From positions 1 through 64,000 of the forward strand of contig NZ_CALWJJ010000004.1 in the NCBI RefSeq assembly GCF_944380985.1: 64,000 nucleotides of DNA, written 5' to 3'. How positions within the stretch are numbered: the stretch's first letter is position 1; every line of letters starts with the position of its first letter. A program made the position numbers and the translations under genes. Below the pieces are notes generated by a model. It did not search any database, was not told where the DNA came from, and saw only the letters and a program-made list of their open reading frames with translations. This stretch comes from an uncultured Agathobaculum sp. (lineage in GTDB: Bacteria; Bacillota; Clostridia; Oscillospirales; Butyricicoccaceae). Shown in pieces: positions 44,666 to 53,769 of this stretch.

Positions 44666-46336
44666 TTAAAACAGGCCGGTAATCTTTCCGTCTTTATCCA
44701 CATCGATCTTCTCCGCGGCCGGCGCCTTAGGCAGTCCGGGCATGGTCATAATTGCGCCGGTCTCGACCACGACAAAGCCCGCGCCCGCGGCAAGCCGCGC
44801 GGTGCGCACGTTGACGACAAATCCGTTTGGACGGCCGAGCAGCGTCGGGTCGTCAGAGAGTGAATACTGCGTTTTGGCTACGCATACCGGTAGGTCTCCA
44901 TATCCCATCTCAGCAATGCTTACAAGCTCTTTGTGTGCTTCCGAGGCGATGGTTACATCGCGCGCGCCATAGATCTCTTTGGCGATCTTGCGAATTTTAT
45001 CTTCGAGCGGGAGCGCGTCCGCATACAGCATGTGAAAGTCTGCCTTGCCCTCGTCGAGCACCGAGAGCACCTCGTTTGCGAGCGCCCTTCCGCCTTCGCC
45101 GCCTTTGGCGAACACCTCGGAGAGCGCCACGCGCACGCCGCGTGCGGCGCAGTGCGCACGGATGAAAGCAACCTCCTCGTCGCTATCAGTCGGGAACGAG
45201 TTAATCGCTACGACCACCGGCACGCCGAACTTCGCCATGTTGTCAAGATGCGCGTCGAGGTTGCAGATGCCGCGCTCGAGCGCCGCAAGATCGGGCGTGT
45301 TCAGCTCAGCTTTGGGTACGCCGCCGTTATACTTGAGCGCGCGCACAGTCGCGACCAGTACAATGCAGTCGGGCGCGAGGCCGGCCTTGCGGCATTTGAT
45401 GTCCATGAACTTCTCTGCGCCGAGGTCAGCGCCGAAGCCTGCCTCGGTGATCGCAATGTCCGCCAGTTTGAGCGCGATTTTTGTCGCCTGCACGCTATTG
45501 CAGCCGTGCGCGATGTTGGCGAACGGACCGCCGTGCATCAGGCAAGGCGTGCCTTCAAGCGTCTGCACGAGATTGGGTTTGATCGCATCGCGCATCAGTG
45601 CGGTCATTGCGCCCTCGGCGTGCAAGTCGCGTGCGTAAATCGGCTTGCCGTCGTAGGAGTAGGCGACCAGAATATTGCCAAAGCGCTCTTTAAGGTCCGA
45701 AAGGTCAGAGGCCAGGCACAGAATGGCCATGATTTCGCTTGCGACCGTTATCATAAAATGATCCTCGCGCGGCACGCCGTTGGCCTTGCCGCCAAGGCCG
45801 ATCGTGATGTTGCGCAGTGCGCGGTCGTTCATATCGAGCACACGGGTGAAAATAACGCGGCGCGGGTCGATGCCGAGCGCATTACCCTGCTGCATGTGAT
45901 TGTCCAACATGGCGCAAAGCAGGTTATTTGCCGCAGTGATCGCGTGCATATCGCCGGTAAAGTGCAGGTTGATGTCTTCCATCGGCACAACCTGTGCATA
46001 ACCGCCGCCCGCAGCGCCGCCCTTGACACCGAACACCGGGCCGAGCGATGGCTCACGCAGTGCGATCATTGCCTTTTTGCCGAGCTTTGCCATCGCCTGG
46101 CCAAGGCCGACGGTCGTAGTCGTTTTACCTTCGCCCGCAGGGGTGGGGTTGATCGCCGTGACAAGCACCAGCTTGCCGTCTTTACCGCCTTGAAGCCTGC
46201 GCCACACATCGGCGGATAGCTTGGCCTTGTACCTGCCGTAAAGCTCGAGATCGTCGGCGTTCAGTCCGGCGTCTGCGGCAACGTCGACGATTGGGCGCAT
46301 CTGGCATCCCTGTGCGATTTCAATATCGGATAGCAT
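44666..46336 (-). CDS. fhs: formate-tetrahydrofolate ligase
   Basis: 556 residues; ATP-dependent joining of formate to tetrahydrofolate to give 10-formyl-THF, the entry of formate into one-carbon metabolism and, in acetogens, the Wood-Ljungdahl path. Nucleotide loop [18 protein letters not shown] near residues 67-84, [28 protein letters not shown] (as [15 protein letters not shown]), and [13 protein letters not shown]. Length matches the family. Only this step is present here, so acetogenesis cannot be inferred. GGAGGAGAAAGGTT before the ATG. Confidence 0.96.
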   Translation of the reverse strand: MLSDIEIAQGCQMRPIVDVAADAGLNADDLELYGRYKAKLSADVWRRLQGGKDGKLVLVTAINPTPAGEGKTTTTVGLGQAMAKLGKKAMIALREPSLGPVFGVKGGAAGGGYAQVVPMEDINLHFTGDMHAITAANNLLCAMLDNHMQQGNALGIDPRRVIFTRVLDMNDRALRNITIGLGGKANGVPREDHFMITVASEIMAILCLASDLSDLKERFGNILVAYSYDGKPIYARDLHAEGAMTALMRDAIKPNLVQTLEGTPCLMHGGPFANIAHGCNSVQATKIALKLADIAITEAGFGADLGAEKFMDIKCRKAGLAPDCIVLVATVRALKYNGGVPKAELNTPDLAALERGICNLDAHLDNMAKFGVPVVVAINSFPTDSDEEVAFIRAHCAARGVRVALSEVFAKGGEGGRALANEVLSVLDEGKADFHMLYADALPLEDKIRKIAKEIYGARDVTIASEAHKELVSIAEMGYGDLPVCVAKTQYSLSDDPTLLGRPNGFVVNVRTARLAAGAGFVVVETGAIMTMPGLPKAPAAEKIDVDKDGKITGLF

Positions 46337-46380
46337 AACCTTTCTCCTCCCGTCTGAATGTAATGGATAGTAATGATATT

Positions 46381-46409
46381 ATTATAACAATGATGTGCAC
46401 AGTTTTCCA
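46381..46409 (-). promoter_or_regulatory. promoter of fhs
   Basis: Minus strand TGGAAA, 17 bases, perfect TATAAT (plus 46404-46409 and 46381-46386). -35 is weak. Confidence 0.5.
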
Positions 46410-46511
46410 GATAATGAGACGAAAAATTTGCCGAATTTGCGACTTAAAAAAGCTGCGCTATTGTGGTATGATATAAATCAATATATGTTTATGATCCAAA
46501 GGAGGAGCGGT

Positions 46512-47642
46512 GTGGATATTGTTAAAACAGTCACACATTACATCAAAAACACCGATTTATATCTGGTGATACTGTCGCTTCTGTGCTCGATATATGGTCT
46601 GGTGCTTATTTATTCAGCAACCCTTAATCCCGCCACGGTGTATGACGGCAGCACGCGTAACCTGTTTATCCAGGCGGTGGCGATCATCATCGGGCTGGGC
46701 GCGTTTGTACTGATGAGCCTGATCGATCTTGAGACCATGAGCGGCTGGTGGAAGATTTTTCTGCTTGGCAATATCGGCCTGCAGATGCTGTTGTTCACGC
46801 CGCTCGGAGAGGAGGTCAACGGCCAACGTGCGTGGCTCAATCTGGAGTTTACCACCATGCAGCCCGGCGAGCTTGGCAAATTGATTTTCATCTTCACACT
46901 TGCCGCGCATATTTCTGACATCCGCGAGCATATCAGCGAGTGGCAAGGCCTGTTTGTCATTGGGCTGCACACGTTGATTATGATGGGGGCAGTGCTCATC
47001 GCTTCGGGTGATACCGGCATGGCAATTCAGTATTTTATGATCGCGCTGATTATGCTTTTTGCGGCTGGGCTGTCGCTTAAGTGGCTGGGGCTGGGTGCCG
47101 GGCTGGGTGTAATCAGCATCCCGCTTCTGTGGAACTTTGTGTTACAGGATTATCAGATCACACGTATTCTCGTGCTATTTGATCCGTCGATCGATACCGA
47201 TATATCCCGGCAGGCGACCTATGGCAAGATTGCCATAGGATCCGGCCAGACGAGCGGTCAGGGTCTGACCCATGGTACGATGACGCAGATGCAGCTGGTC
47301 TCCGAAAACCAGACCGATTATATCTTTTCGGTTGCGGGCGAGGAGCTTGGCTTTATCGGCTGCATGCTCATTATCCTGCTGCTGACACTTCTGATCGCGC
47401 GCCTGTTTTACGTTTCTTACCGCGGCTCAACAATGTTTTCCTCGCTGCTTGCGGTGGGTGTGGGCGGTATGTTCCTATTCCAGACCTTTATGAACATTTT
47501 TATGAATGTCGGCCTGCTGCCGGTTATGGGTCTGACACTGCCGTTTTTCTCCTATGGCGGCACCTCAGTGCTGACGATGTATGCCGCACTCGGTATTGCA
47601 GCGGGCGTGCGCATGCGAGCAAAACCCTCATGGCTGCAATGA
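46512..47642 (+). CDS. rodA: rod-shape SEDS glycosyltransferase RodA (FtsW/RodA family)
   Basis: 376-residue membrane protein with about ten hydrophobic segments; SEDS proteins polymerise lipid II with a partner class B PBP. Motifs GEEVNGQRAWLNLEFTTMQPGELGKL (seen as NGQRAWLNL and QPGELGKL), the extracytoplasmic loop GKIAIGSGQTSGQGLTHGTMTQ and the C-terminal GLTLPFFSYGGTSVLT are family hallmarks. Start GTG 46512 with AAAGGAGGAGCGG upstream; the frame extends 39 codons further back without a ribosome site. RodA rather than FtsW/SpoVE by the short N-terminus and length (moderate certainty). Confidence 0.88.
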   Translation: MDIVKTVTHYIKNTDLYLVILSLLCSIYGLVLIYSATLNPATVYDGSTRNLFIQAVAIIIGLGAFVLMSLIDLETMSGWWKIFLLGNIGLQMLLFTPLGEEVNGQRAWLNLEFTTMQPGELGKLIFIFTLAAHISDIREHISEWQGLFVIGLHTLIMMGAVLIASGDTGMAIQYFMIALIMLFAAGLSLKWLGLGAGLGVISIPLLWNFVLQDYQITRILVLFDPSIDTDISRQATYGKIAIGSGQTSGQGLTHGTMTQMQLVSENQTDYIFSVAGEELGFIGCMLIILLLTLLIARLFYVSYRGSTMFSSLLAVGVGGMFLFQTFMNIFMNVGLLPVMGLTLPFFSYGGTSVLTMYAALGIAAGVRMRAKPSWLQ

Positions 47643-47647
47643 AAAAC

Positions 47648-47678
47648 AAAAAAAGCCGCCCGAACGGGCGGCTTTTTT
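47648..47678. terminator. bidirectional terminator between rodA and dacF-like gene
   Basis: 14-bp stem AAAAAAAGCCGCCC with complement, 4-base loop. Confidence 0.85.
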
Positions 47679-47695
47679 AACGATAACGGTGGGAA

Positions 47696-49180
47696 TTATT
47701 TGCGCCGGCGGCGTTGGTAGTTGGTATTGCGGAAGCGTTTTCGTATGTTTTGACGCTGGCTCCGGCGGCGCATACCGCCAAAGAACAGGTTGAACAGGAT
47801 ATATAGCACGATAAATATCGCCAGAATAACCAGGATCACCCGAAACACCGTGCTTTGGAAAAAGTTTGATAGCCTGTCCGAGATGAAGAGTACACGGCTC
47901 AGCTCCACGTCGGTCAGCGCGACCAGCTCGACCGTGCCGTAGTCCACCCCGCGATAAGAATAGGTGATGCTGCCGATTATGTCGCCCGCATGGATGGGAG
48001 CGTCCACCTCTTCGGGCGTGGTAGAGGTGGTTTGCATCTGCTCGATCTCAAGGTCTCTGGGCAGCAGTGCAGTCACATCGTTTCTTACCGTCAGCACAAG
48101 CTGGTCGGTGTCGGTAGATAGGTTGACCCGAACCGAACCGACCGCATCGCCCTGCGTGGCCAGCGTGCGTGCGGAGAATGCCTCAAAACCCCATTGAAAC
48201 AGAGCCTTGGTATCGGTGAAGCTTGCGGGGATGTCGTAATATTCGGCGGAATGATCATCGCATCCCATTACGACTGAATATAGCTTGGCGTTGCCGTTTT
48301 CCGCATAGCCCACAAAGCAGTTGCCTGCCTGTGATGTATTGCCAGTCTTTACGCCCTTGCAGTAGGCATAAGCCCACGGCTGGTAGGAGCTGCGGATTAG
48401 CTGGTTGGTGGTGTAGATAATGCGGTCCTCTTCCGGGTGCATGTTGGTCGGGGACATGCGGTGGTGGGTTGTTGTAACGATGTCGACAAAGGTATCGTCC
48501 TGCATGGCTACGTATGCGATCCGGTATAGGTCGCGCGCAGTGGTATAGTGGTTATCCTCGTGCAGGCCGCAGGGATTGGAAAAGTGCGTACCCGTGCAGC
48601 CAAGCTCTTCGGCGCGCTGGTTCATCATATCGACAAAGGCGTCGTAGGTGCCGCCCACATGCCGCGCTAGCATGTAGGCGCACTCATTGCCCGAGGGCAG
48701 CATCAGGCCATACAGCAGATCCTCTACCGTAACGGTCTCGCCGACTACAATGCCGGCGTTTGAACTGTCCTCGTCTAGCATTTCAAAATCAGAAGCTTGC
48801 GCGGTGACGGTTTCGCTCAGATCGGTTACCTGCTCGAGCACAAGCAGCGCGGTTAAGATTTTGGTAGTCGAGGCAGGATAGCGACGCTCGTCCGCATTTT
48901 TTTCATATAGCACAAGGCCGGAGTCCGGGCTGATGAGCAGCGCCGCCTCGGCGTTGGTCTCGGGCGCGTCGTCTGCGGCGGCGATGACATTGGCGCTGCC
49001 CTCCTCGGCGGAGGACGCTCCGCCAGTGTTTCCATCCGCTTCGGTATCCGCCGCGCCGGATACGGGGGAGGATTCATCCTCCGGTACGGCCAGGGCTTGC
49101 GGCAGCGGCGAGGAGGCAAAAAGCAGCGCAAAACACAGCAGAAACGCTGCGAGCCTGCTGGAAATTCTGTTATACTTCAT
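47696..49180 (-). CDS. D-alanyl-D-alanine carboxypeptidase (DacF-like, penicillin-binding protein)
   Basis: 494 residues. Signal peptide (to about 31) and an acidic low-complexity linker to about 75, then the serine peptidase domain with SxxK as ASTTK (Ser104, Lys107), SGN in LMLPSGNECAY and KTG in GVKTGNTSQAG; a PBP5-type C-terminal domain, then a membrane anchor near 455-475 and an Arg-rich tail. It trims the terminal D-Ala from peptidoglycan side chains. ATG 49180 overlaps the small Cys-rich gene by 11 bases. ylbJ lies upstream in the same direction, so a sporulation role is likely (inference). Confidence 0.93.
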   Translation of the reverse strand: MKYNRISSRLAAFLLCFALLFASSPLPQALAVPEDESSPVSGAADTEADGNTGGASSAEEGSANVIAAADDAPETNAEAALLISPDSGLVLYEKNADERRYPASTTKILTALLVLEQVTDLSETVTAQASDFEMLDEDSSNAGIVVGETVTVEDLLYGLMLPSGNECAYMLARHVGGTYDAFVDMMNQRAEELGCTGTHFSNPCGLHEDNHYTTARDLYRIAYVAMQDDTFVDIVTTTHHRMSPTNMHPEEDRIIYTTNQLIRSSYQPWAYAYCKGVKTGNTSQAGNCFVGYAENGNAKLYSVVMGCDDHSAEYYDIPASFTDTKALFQWGFEAFSARTLATQGDAVGSVRVNLSTDTDQLVLTVRNDVTALLPRDLEIEQMQTTSTTPEEVDAPIHAGDIIGSITYSYRGVDYGTVELVALTDVELSRVLFISDRLSNFFQSTVFRVILVILAIFIVLYILFNLFFGGMRRRSQRQNIRKRFRNTNYQRRRRK

Positions 49181-49409
49181 CGGTGTCCCCCATAGAAAAG
49201 TCGGCATCGGTAAACCGCCCGCGCAGTGCGGCGGGCTTTGCCGGAATGCGGCGCAGGGGGTCGTAGCGGAAGGCGCGGCAGTGGCTTGCGCCATCGATCA
49301 CACCACGCCGGCGGCAGACGATATGCTCGCCATCGGTCAGTGAAACGCCGTGTGCACAGTAGATGCAGCGTGGCTCGATATTCTTTCGCAGCAGCTTTTT
49401 CAGCCTCAT
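49170..49409 (-). CDS. small Cys-rich protein between ylbJ and the carboxypeptidase
   Basis: 79 residues with an N-terminal basic helix (MRLKKLLRKNIEPR) and cysteines in RCIYCAHGVSL, HIVCRRRG and SHCRAFRYDPL, giving C-x2-C and two further Cys that could hold zinc. ATG 49409 has TAGGAGTGACC upstream. The stop overlaps the start of the carboxypeptidase by 11 bases. I recognise the look of a small conserved clostridial protein of unknown function. A GC hairpin lies at 49438-49480 between it and ylbJ. Confidence 0.7.
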   Translation of the reverse strand: MRLKKLLRKNIEPRCIYCAHGVSLTDGEHIVCRRRGVIDGASHCRAFRYDPLRRIPAKPAALRGRFTDADFSMGDTDEV

Positions 49410-49486
49410 GCGGTCGGTCACTCCTATCGGCAAAGGGTAGTCTGCCGGAAAGCACGGCAGAGCCCCTTTTAATATTCTGCAATTCA

Positions 49487-50524
49487 TTATATCTTATTTT
49501 TCGCCTTTTTTCCACCCCAAATTGCAAACAATACCGCGCACAGCATAAGGGCCATGGGCAGAGGGCGGAACAGGGGAAGGCTGTTCGCCGCGGGAGCAAA
49601 CACCGCAAGTGATGTGGGCGAAAAACGAAACAGCAGCGCGGTGAGCAGGGCGGCAAGCGCGCCGTGCAGCAGTTTGGTAGAGAGAAAGCCGTCCAGCGGC
49701 AGATCCTGCGGTGCGGCAAGGGCGCGCACCTGAAACTGTACCGCTAGTCCGCCGAAGCCAAGCAGGAAAGAGGCGAGCGTCATTAGTCCGCCGGTCGGCA
49801 GCGGCACGAGTGCCAGCCTGTCGAGACCGCTGGTCAGTTCGATCACACCGGCGAGCGCCATGCCAAACGGTATGCTGTCCAACGCAGGCGCGAGCAGACG
49901 CAGTAGGATAGAAAAGACGGTTAGAAAGGCGGTGACGGTCAGCGCGGTCGATGCCGCCTGCTGCACCGCCGCGCAGAACGATATGGAAAAGCCCTCGCGC
50001 GGCGTATGCGTACGGTGTGGCGTGCTGTCCATCCGACCGTCGCCGCCTCGCGCGGCGATCAGGCCGGTCAGCAACGCGGCGAGCACATGTATGCCATACA
50101 GTACCGCGCCTGTGCGCGCGCTGCCGAAGATGCCCAGCCCGACAAGTCCGATGCAAAACCCAGGGCTTGCGCAGTTGCAGAATAGGTTGACGCGCGCGGC
50201 GGCCTGTCGGCTGATCACGCCCTGCCGCAGCAGGTCGGTCGCCGTCATTGCGCCAACTGGGTATCCGCCGATCAATCCCAGAATGACTGCGCTCGCGGCA
50301 GCGGGGGGCAGACCGTACAGCCAACGCAGCGGCCTGGCGACAAAGCGGCCGAGTGTTTCTCCAAAGCCGGTGCGCACGAGCAGCGCGCTGGCAAGGAAGA
50401 AGGGAAACAGTGCGGGCAGCGCCTTGTACGCGGCAAGCGAAAGCCCGTCGCGCACGCCGTTTGCACAGGCATCTGGGCAGAGTACAAAGGCGCAAAACAG
50501 CGCAAAAGAAAATAACAGCTTCAT
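49487..50524 (-). CDS. ylbJ: sporulation integral membrane protein YlbJ
   Basis: 345-residue membrane protein with eight to nine hydrophobic segments, built of two nucleoside-recognition (Gate-like) repeats: LPALFPFFLASALLV near the start and VILGLIGGYPVGA followed by NCASPGFCIGLVG, both YlbJ hallmarks. In Bacillus subtilis it is a sigma-E-controlled sporulation protein needed for spore cortex formation. ATG 50524 has GAGGTGAATCC upstream. The divergent gene pair yqfC-yqfD is also sporulation-linked. It is first in a minus-strand unit with the small Cys-rich gene and the carboxypeptidase. Confidence 0.9.
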   Translation of the reverse strand: MKLLFSFALFCAFVLCPDACANGVRDGLSLAAYKALPALFPFFLASALLVRTGFGETLGRFVARPLRWLYGLPPAAASAVILGLIGGYPVGAMTATDLLRQGVISRQAAARVNLFCNCASPGFCIGLVGLGIFGSARTGAVLYGIHVLAALLTGLIAARGGDGRMDSTPHRTHTPREGFSISFCAAVQQAASTALTVTAFLTVFSILLRLLAPALDSIPFGMALAGVIELTSGLDRLALVPLPTGGLMTLASFLLGFGGLAVQFQVRALAAPQDLPLDGFLSTKLLHGALAALLTALLFRFSPTSLAVFAPAANSLPLFRPLPMALMLCAVLFAIWGGKKAKNKI

Positions 50525-50559
50525 GGATTCACCTCGACGCTTCAAGATATGAGGAGCAG

Positions 50560-50588
50560 GCAAGTTTGATACCGCTGCCGCATACAAT
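50560..50588 (+). promoter_or_regulatory. candidate sigma-E promoter of yqfC-yqfD
   Basis: CATACAAT at 50581-50588 matches the sigma-E -10 (CATACAHT) at every position; GCAAGTT at 50560-50566, 14 bases upstream, matches the -35 at five of seven. yqfC and yqfD are sigma-E genes in Bacillus subtilis, which supports it. Confidence 0.6.
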
Positions 50589-50611
50589 AGCCCGAACAGA
50601 GGAGGGAAGGC

Positions 50612-50872
50612 ATGGCGCACGAGGGCTTTGGCGCGGCGCTGTTTGAGGATCTGCATGGCGACCGCCCGCGCGTCGAGATCATCGGCAACAACCGTGTGGT
50701 AGTGGAAAACCACCGTGGCATACAGGAATATGACGATGGGGTGCTGCGCGTCAGATGCAGCGGATGCGAGGTGCGTATCACCGGGGATGCGCTGACGCTG
50801 ACCGCGCTTTCGCTCGATGAGCTGGCGGTAACGGGCACGATCGTCTCGGTAGAATACACAAGCGACGCTTAG
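50612..50872 (+). CDS. yqfC: sporulation protein YqfC
   Basis: 86-residue small protein of the YqfC family: RPRVEIIGNNRVVVENHRGIQEYDDGVLRVR, a beta-rich fold with two hydrophobic stretches, ending TIVSVEYT. ATG 50612 follows AGAGGAGGG. The stop is 23 bases before yqfD, its constant partner. Role in sporulation is known by expression only; the biochemistry is not. Confidence 0.9.
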   Translation: MAHEGFGAALFEDLHGDRPRVEIIGNNRVVVENHRGIQEYDDGVLRVRCSGCEVRITGDALTLTALSLDELAVTGTIVSVEYTSDA

Positions 50873-50894
50873 GCGGGAAAGGGAGGACAGGCGG

Positions 50895-52124
50895 ATGATC
50901 GGACGGCTTTGGCGGCTGACGCGCGGGCAGGTGCGCGTGCGTATTACGGGTGCAAGCCTGCCGCGCTTTCTCAACCTGTGCGCCTTTCACAGCCTGACGC
51001 TGCGCCGCATGAAGCGCACCGCATGGAACGAGATGTATGCAACGATGTCGATTGCGGATTTCCGCGCGCTGCGCCGGTATATGGGGCGCACAGGCTGCCG
51101 GGTGCATATCGTGCGGCGGCGCGGTGCGCCCTTCCTGGCCGCGCGCCTGCGGCCGCGCTGGGCGCTCTGGGGTGGATTTTTGCTGCTTGCGCTGACCTGG
51201 TGGGTGCTGTGCACCAGGGTATGGGCGATCGAAACACAGATCTCGCCCGCTTTGTCCGAGGCAGAAATACTAAGCCAGCTGGAGGATATGGGCGTGCATA
51301 TCGGCGCGCCCATATCCTCGATTGATACCCACCGCATCCGCTGGCGGATCTTGCAGCTGCAACCCAATATGACGTACTTCGCGCTCAATATCCGCGGCAA
51401 CAGCGTCACCGTGCTGGCAAGCGGAGACGATCCGCCCACCGCGCTGTTCGATCAGGACGCTGTGACAAAAGTGGTCGCTGCGCGGGATGGGGTGATCAAA
51501 AACGTGCATGCGCTTGATGGGCAGGCGGTTGTCCAGGCGGGCGATGCGGTAAAAACCGGGGATACGCTTATCAGCGGCCTGGTGCCGCCAACCCGCGAGG
51601 AGGGCGACTATCACTTGGCGCATGCGCACGGCGAGGTGGAGGCATATACCCTGCGCACAGCCGACGCGGCGCGCGCGCTGCACGTTGAGGAGAAGGTATA
51701 TACTGGAAAGGTGCGGCGGCAATATGCGCTCGCAATCGGAAATAAAAGGTTAAATTTATATATTGGGAGTGGAATTGCAGGGGGAACCTGTGATAAAATA
51801 ACAGAAGAAAAGGTGCTACGCCTGTCGGACAGCGTGGTGTTCCCGGTGTCGCTCATCGTGCAGACCTATGTGTTTTACGAGCGGTTGCCGGCCGAGCAGA
51901 CTGCCGACCAGGTGCGGGTAGACATGATCTCCCGTGCGCTTGGGTCTATTGCCGCGGACATGGACGGTATGGTGACCGACCATAGCGAAACGCTGAGCGA
52001 AGAAAATGGCGCGGCGGTGCTGCGCATGTCGGTGCACGCGATCGAGCAGATCGGTGTGGAGGCGCTTGACGACAGTGAAATTCCACCGCCTGAGCCGGAA
52101 GCGGACGAGGCGGTGCCGCCGTAG
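50895..52124 (+). CDS. yqfD: sporulation protein YqfD
   Basis: 409 residues of the YqfD family. A basic N-terminal half (to about 85), one membrane segment at about 89-107 (LWGGFLLLALTWWVLCTRVW), then an extracytoplasmic or forespore-facing domain (EILSQLEDMGVHIGAPISSID, LNIRGNSVTVLASGD, VVQAGDAVKTGDTLISGLV). It is expressed in the mother cell during sporulation in Bacillus; loss effects are known but its activity is not. ATG 50895 has AGGGAGG upstream. Followed by phoH after 125 bases. Confidence 0.9.
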   Translation: MIGRLWRLTRGQVRVRITGASLPRFLNLCAFHSLTLRRMKRTAWNEMYATMSIADFRALRRYMGRTGCRVHIVRRRGAPFLAARLRPRWALWGGFLLLALTWWVLCTRVWAIETQISPALSEAEILSQLEDMGVHIGAPISSIDTHRIRWRILQLQPNMTYFALNIRGNSVTVLASGDDPPTALFDQDAVTKVVAARDGVIKNVHALDGQAVVQAGDAVKTGDTLISGLVPPTREEGDYHLAHAHGEVEAYTLRTADAARALHVEEKVYTGKVRRQYALAIGNKRLNLYIGSGIAGGTCDKITEEKVLRLSDSVVFPVSLIVQTYVFYERLPAEQTADQVRVDMISRALGSIAADMDGMVTDHSETLSEENGAAVLRMSVHAIEQIGVEALDDSEIPPPEPEADEAVPP

Positions 52125-52249
52125 GCCAAATACAGGCGGCAACGCGCTGGTATGCCGCAGTGCGGCAAAACAGCAGATTGCGGCGCGCCACAATCTGCGT
52201 AAAACACGCGTTGTGCGCGTGGTTTTTCACACGAATATACGAAAGCAAG

Positions 52250-53272
52250 GTGCGACTTATAGAAAGGACAGTTCAACTGGAGCAAACCGAGCTGCTGATG
52301 GCGGTTTTCGGTGCGTTTGACGAAAATATCAAGCTGATCGAGCGTGAGCTTGGCGTATCGGTCGTCAGCCGGGGGGATGAGCTTAAGATCTCCGGCGAGG
52401 ATGCGGAGGCTGACGTTGCCGTGCGCACGATCGGCGCGTTGGCGGCCATGGCGGCCCGCGGTGAAGCGATCGGCACGCAGACCGTGCAGTATGTCATCGG
52501 TCTTGCGCGCGACGGCCGCGAGGCCGAGGTGCATACTATGAGCCGGGATGTGCTGTGCATCACGGCCAAAGGCAAGCCGGTTAAGGCAAAGACGCTCGGG
52601 CAAAAACGGTACATGGAAGCGATCCGCAACAATACCATCGTTATGGGCGTCGGCCCGGCGGGCACGGGCAAGACCTATCTTGCGGTTGCGGCTGCGGTTG
52701 CGGCTTTCAGGGATAAGCGGATTTCCCGCATTATTCTCACGCGCCCTGCGGTCGAAGCGGGCGAAAAGCTTGGCTTTCTGCCCGGTGACCTGCAAAGCAA
52801 GGTAGACCCCTATCTGCGCCCGCTGTATGACGGTCTGTTCGACATGCTCGGCGCGGAGAATTTCGCTAAGTATCAGGAGCGCGGCTCGATTGAAGTGGCG
52901 CCGCTCGCCTACATGCGCGGCCGCACGCTGGACGACAGCTTTATCATTCTGGATGAGGCGCAGAACACAAGCCCCGAGCAGATGAAAATGTTCCTGACCC
53001 GTCTGGGCTTTGGCTCGCAGGCGGTTATTACGGGCGACATCACGCAGATTGACCTGCCGGATGGCAAGGCTTCGGGTCTGAAAGAAGCGCTGCGCGTGCT
53101 GGACGGCGTCGAGGGTATCGCCCAATGCTACCTGACCGAAAAGGATGTGGTGCGCCACGAGCTGGTGCAGCGTATCGTCAAGGCATATGCGGAGTATGAG
53201 AACAAAAAAGGCGCAGGAAAAGCGCAGGAGAGCAGACATCCGGCTTTGCGTCGCAAAGGGGATAAGCGATGA
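52250..53272 (+). CDS. phoH: PhoH-family ATPase
   Basis: 340 residues. A KH-like N-terminal part ([24 protein letters not shown]), then a P-loop NTPase with Walker [12 protein letters not shown] and Walker [34 protein letters not shown] and [12 protein letters not shown]. PhoH is thought to be an RNA-linked ATPase/helicase-like enzyme next to YbeY. The start is uncertain: GTG 52250 ([11 protein letters not shown]) has only a weak GAAAG; an ATA at 52259 has the better AAGGTG at 6 bases. The reading frame before 52250 does not match relatives. Overlaps ybeY by 4 bases. Confidence 0.92.
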   Translation: MRLIERTVQLEQTELLMAVFGAFDENIKLIERELGVSVVSRGDELKISGEDAEADVAVRTIGALAAMAARGEAIGTQTVQYVIGLARDGREAEVHTMSRDVLCITAKGKPVKAKTLGQKRYMEAIRNNTIVMGVGPAGTGKTYLAVAAAVAAFRDKRISRIILTRPAVEAGEKLGFLPGDLQSKVDPYLRPLYDGLFDMLGAENFAKYQERGSIEVAPLAYMRGRTLDDSFIILDEAQNTSPEQMKMFLTRLGFGSQAVITGDITQIDLPDGKASGLKEALRVLDGVEGIAQCYLTEKDVVRHELVQRIVKAYAEYENKKGAGKAQESRHPALRRKGDKR

Positions 53273-53769
53273 GCCATCGGATCGTTATTGGGTTTGATAC
53301 CGCGGTGGAGGACAAGCAGTCGGTATCTGCACTCATCCGCACCTGCGCAAAGCGCGTGCTTGAGGGTGAAAACCTGCCGTTTGACGCGGCGATCGACGTG
53401 ACCGTTGTCGGTGCCGACACCATCCGGCAGCTCAACGCCGCCTACCGAAGCAAGGACGCGGTGACCGATGTGCTGTCCTTTCCGATGTATGAATTTTATA
53501 ACGGCGTGCCGCAGGAGGCGCTTTCGCGCGAGCCGGACAGCGGTCTCGTCATGCTGGGCGATATGATTTTGTGCTACACGCGCGCCTGCGAACAGGCTGC
53601 GGCGTTCGGGCATTCGCCCGCGCGCGAGTGCGGGTATCTGACCACGCATTCAGTGCTGCATCTGCTGGGCTACGACCATGAACGGAATGAGGCGGATACC
53701 CGCCTGATGCGCGCTAAAGAGGAGGACAACCTATCCTTCCTCGGCCTGACAAGAGAGAAACAGAAATGA
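53269..53769 (+). CDS. ybeY: endoribonuclease YbeY
   Basis: 166-residue zinc-dependent RNase that matures 16S rRNA and takes part in ribosome quality control. Zinc motif HSVLHLLGYDHERNEAD (three His, HxxxHxxxxxH) near residue 127; VGADTIRQLNAAYRSKDAVTDVLSFP in the N-terminal half. It overlaps phoH upstream and dgkA downstream by 4 bases each. The phoH-ybeY-dgkA-era order is the widespread Bacillota one, with a diacylglycerol/undecaprenol kinase in between. Confidence 0.96.
   Translation: MSHRIVIGFDTAVEDKQSVSALIRTCAKRVLEGENLPFDAAIDVTVVGADTIRQLNAAYRSKDAVTDVLSFPMYEFYNGVPQEALSREPDSGLVMLGDMILCYTRACEQAAAFGHSPARECGYLTTHSVLHLLGYDHERNEADTRLMRAKEEDNLSFLGLTREKQK

Noticed and set aside
44933..46219. 428-residue plus-strand frame opposite fhs
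   Set aside because: Antisense to a certain gene, no start signal, composition of a mirrored frame.
46337..46410. THF riboswitch ahead of fhs
   Set aside because: Only about 40 bases separate promoter and start codon, too short for the aptamer.
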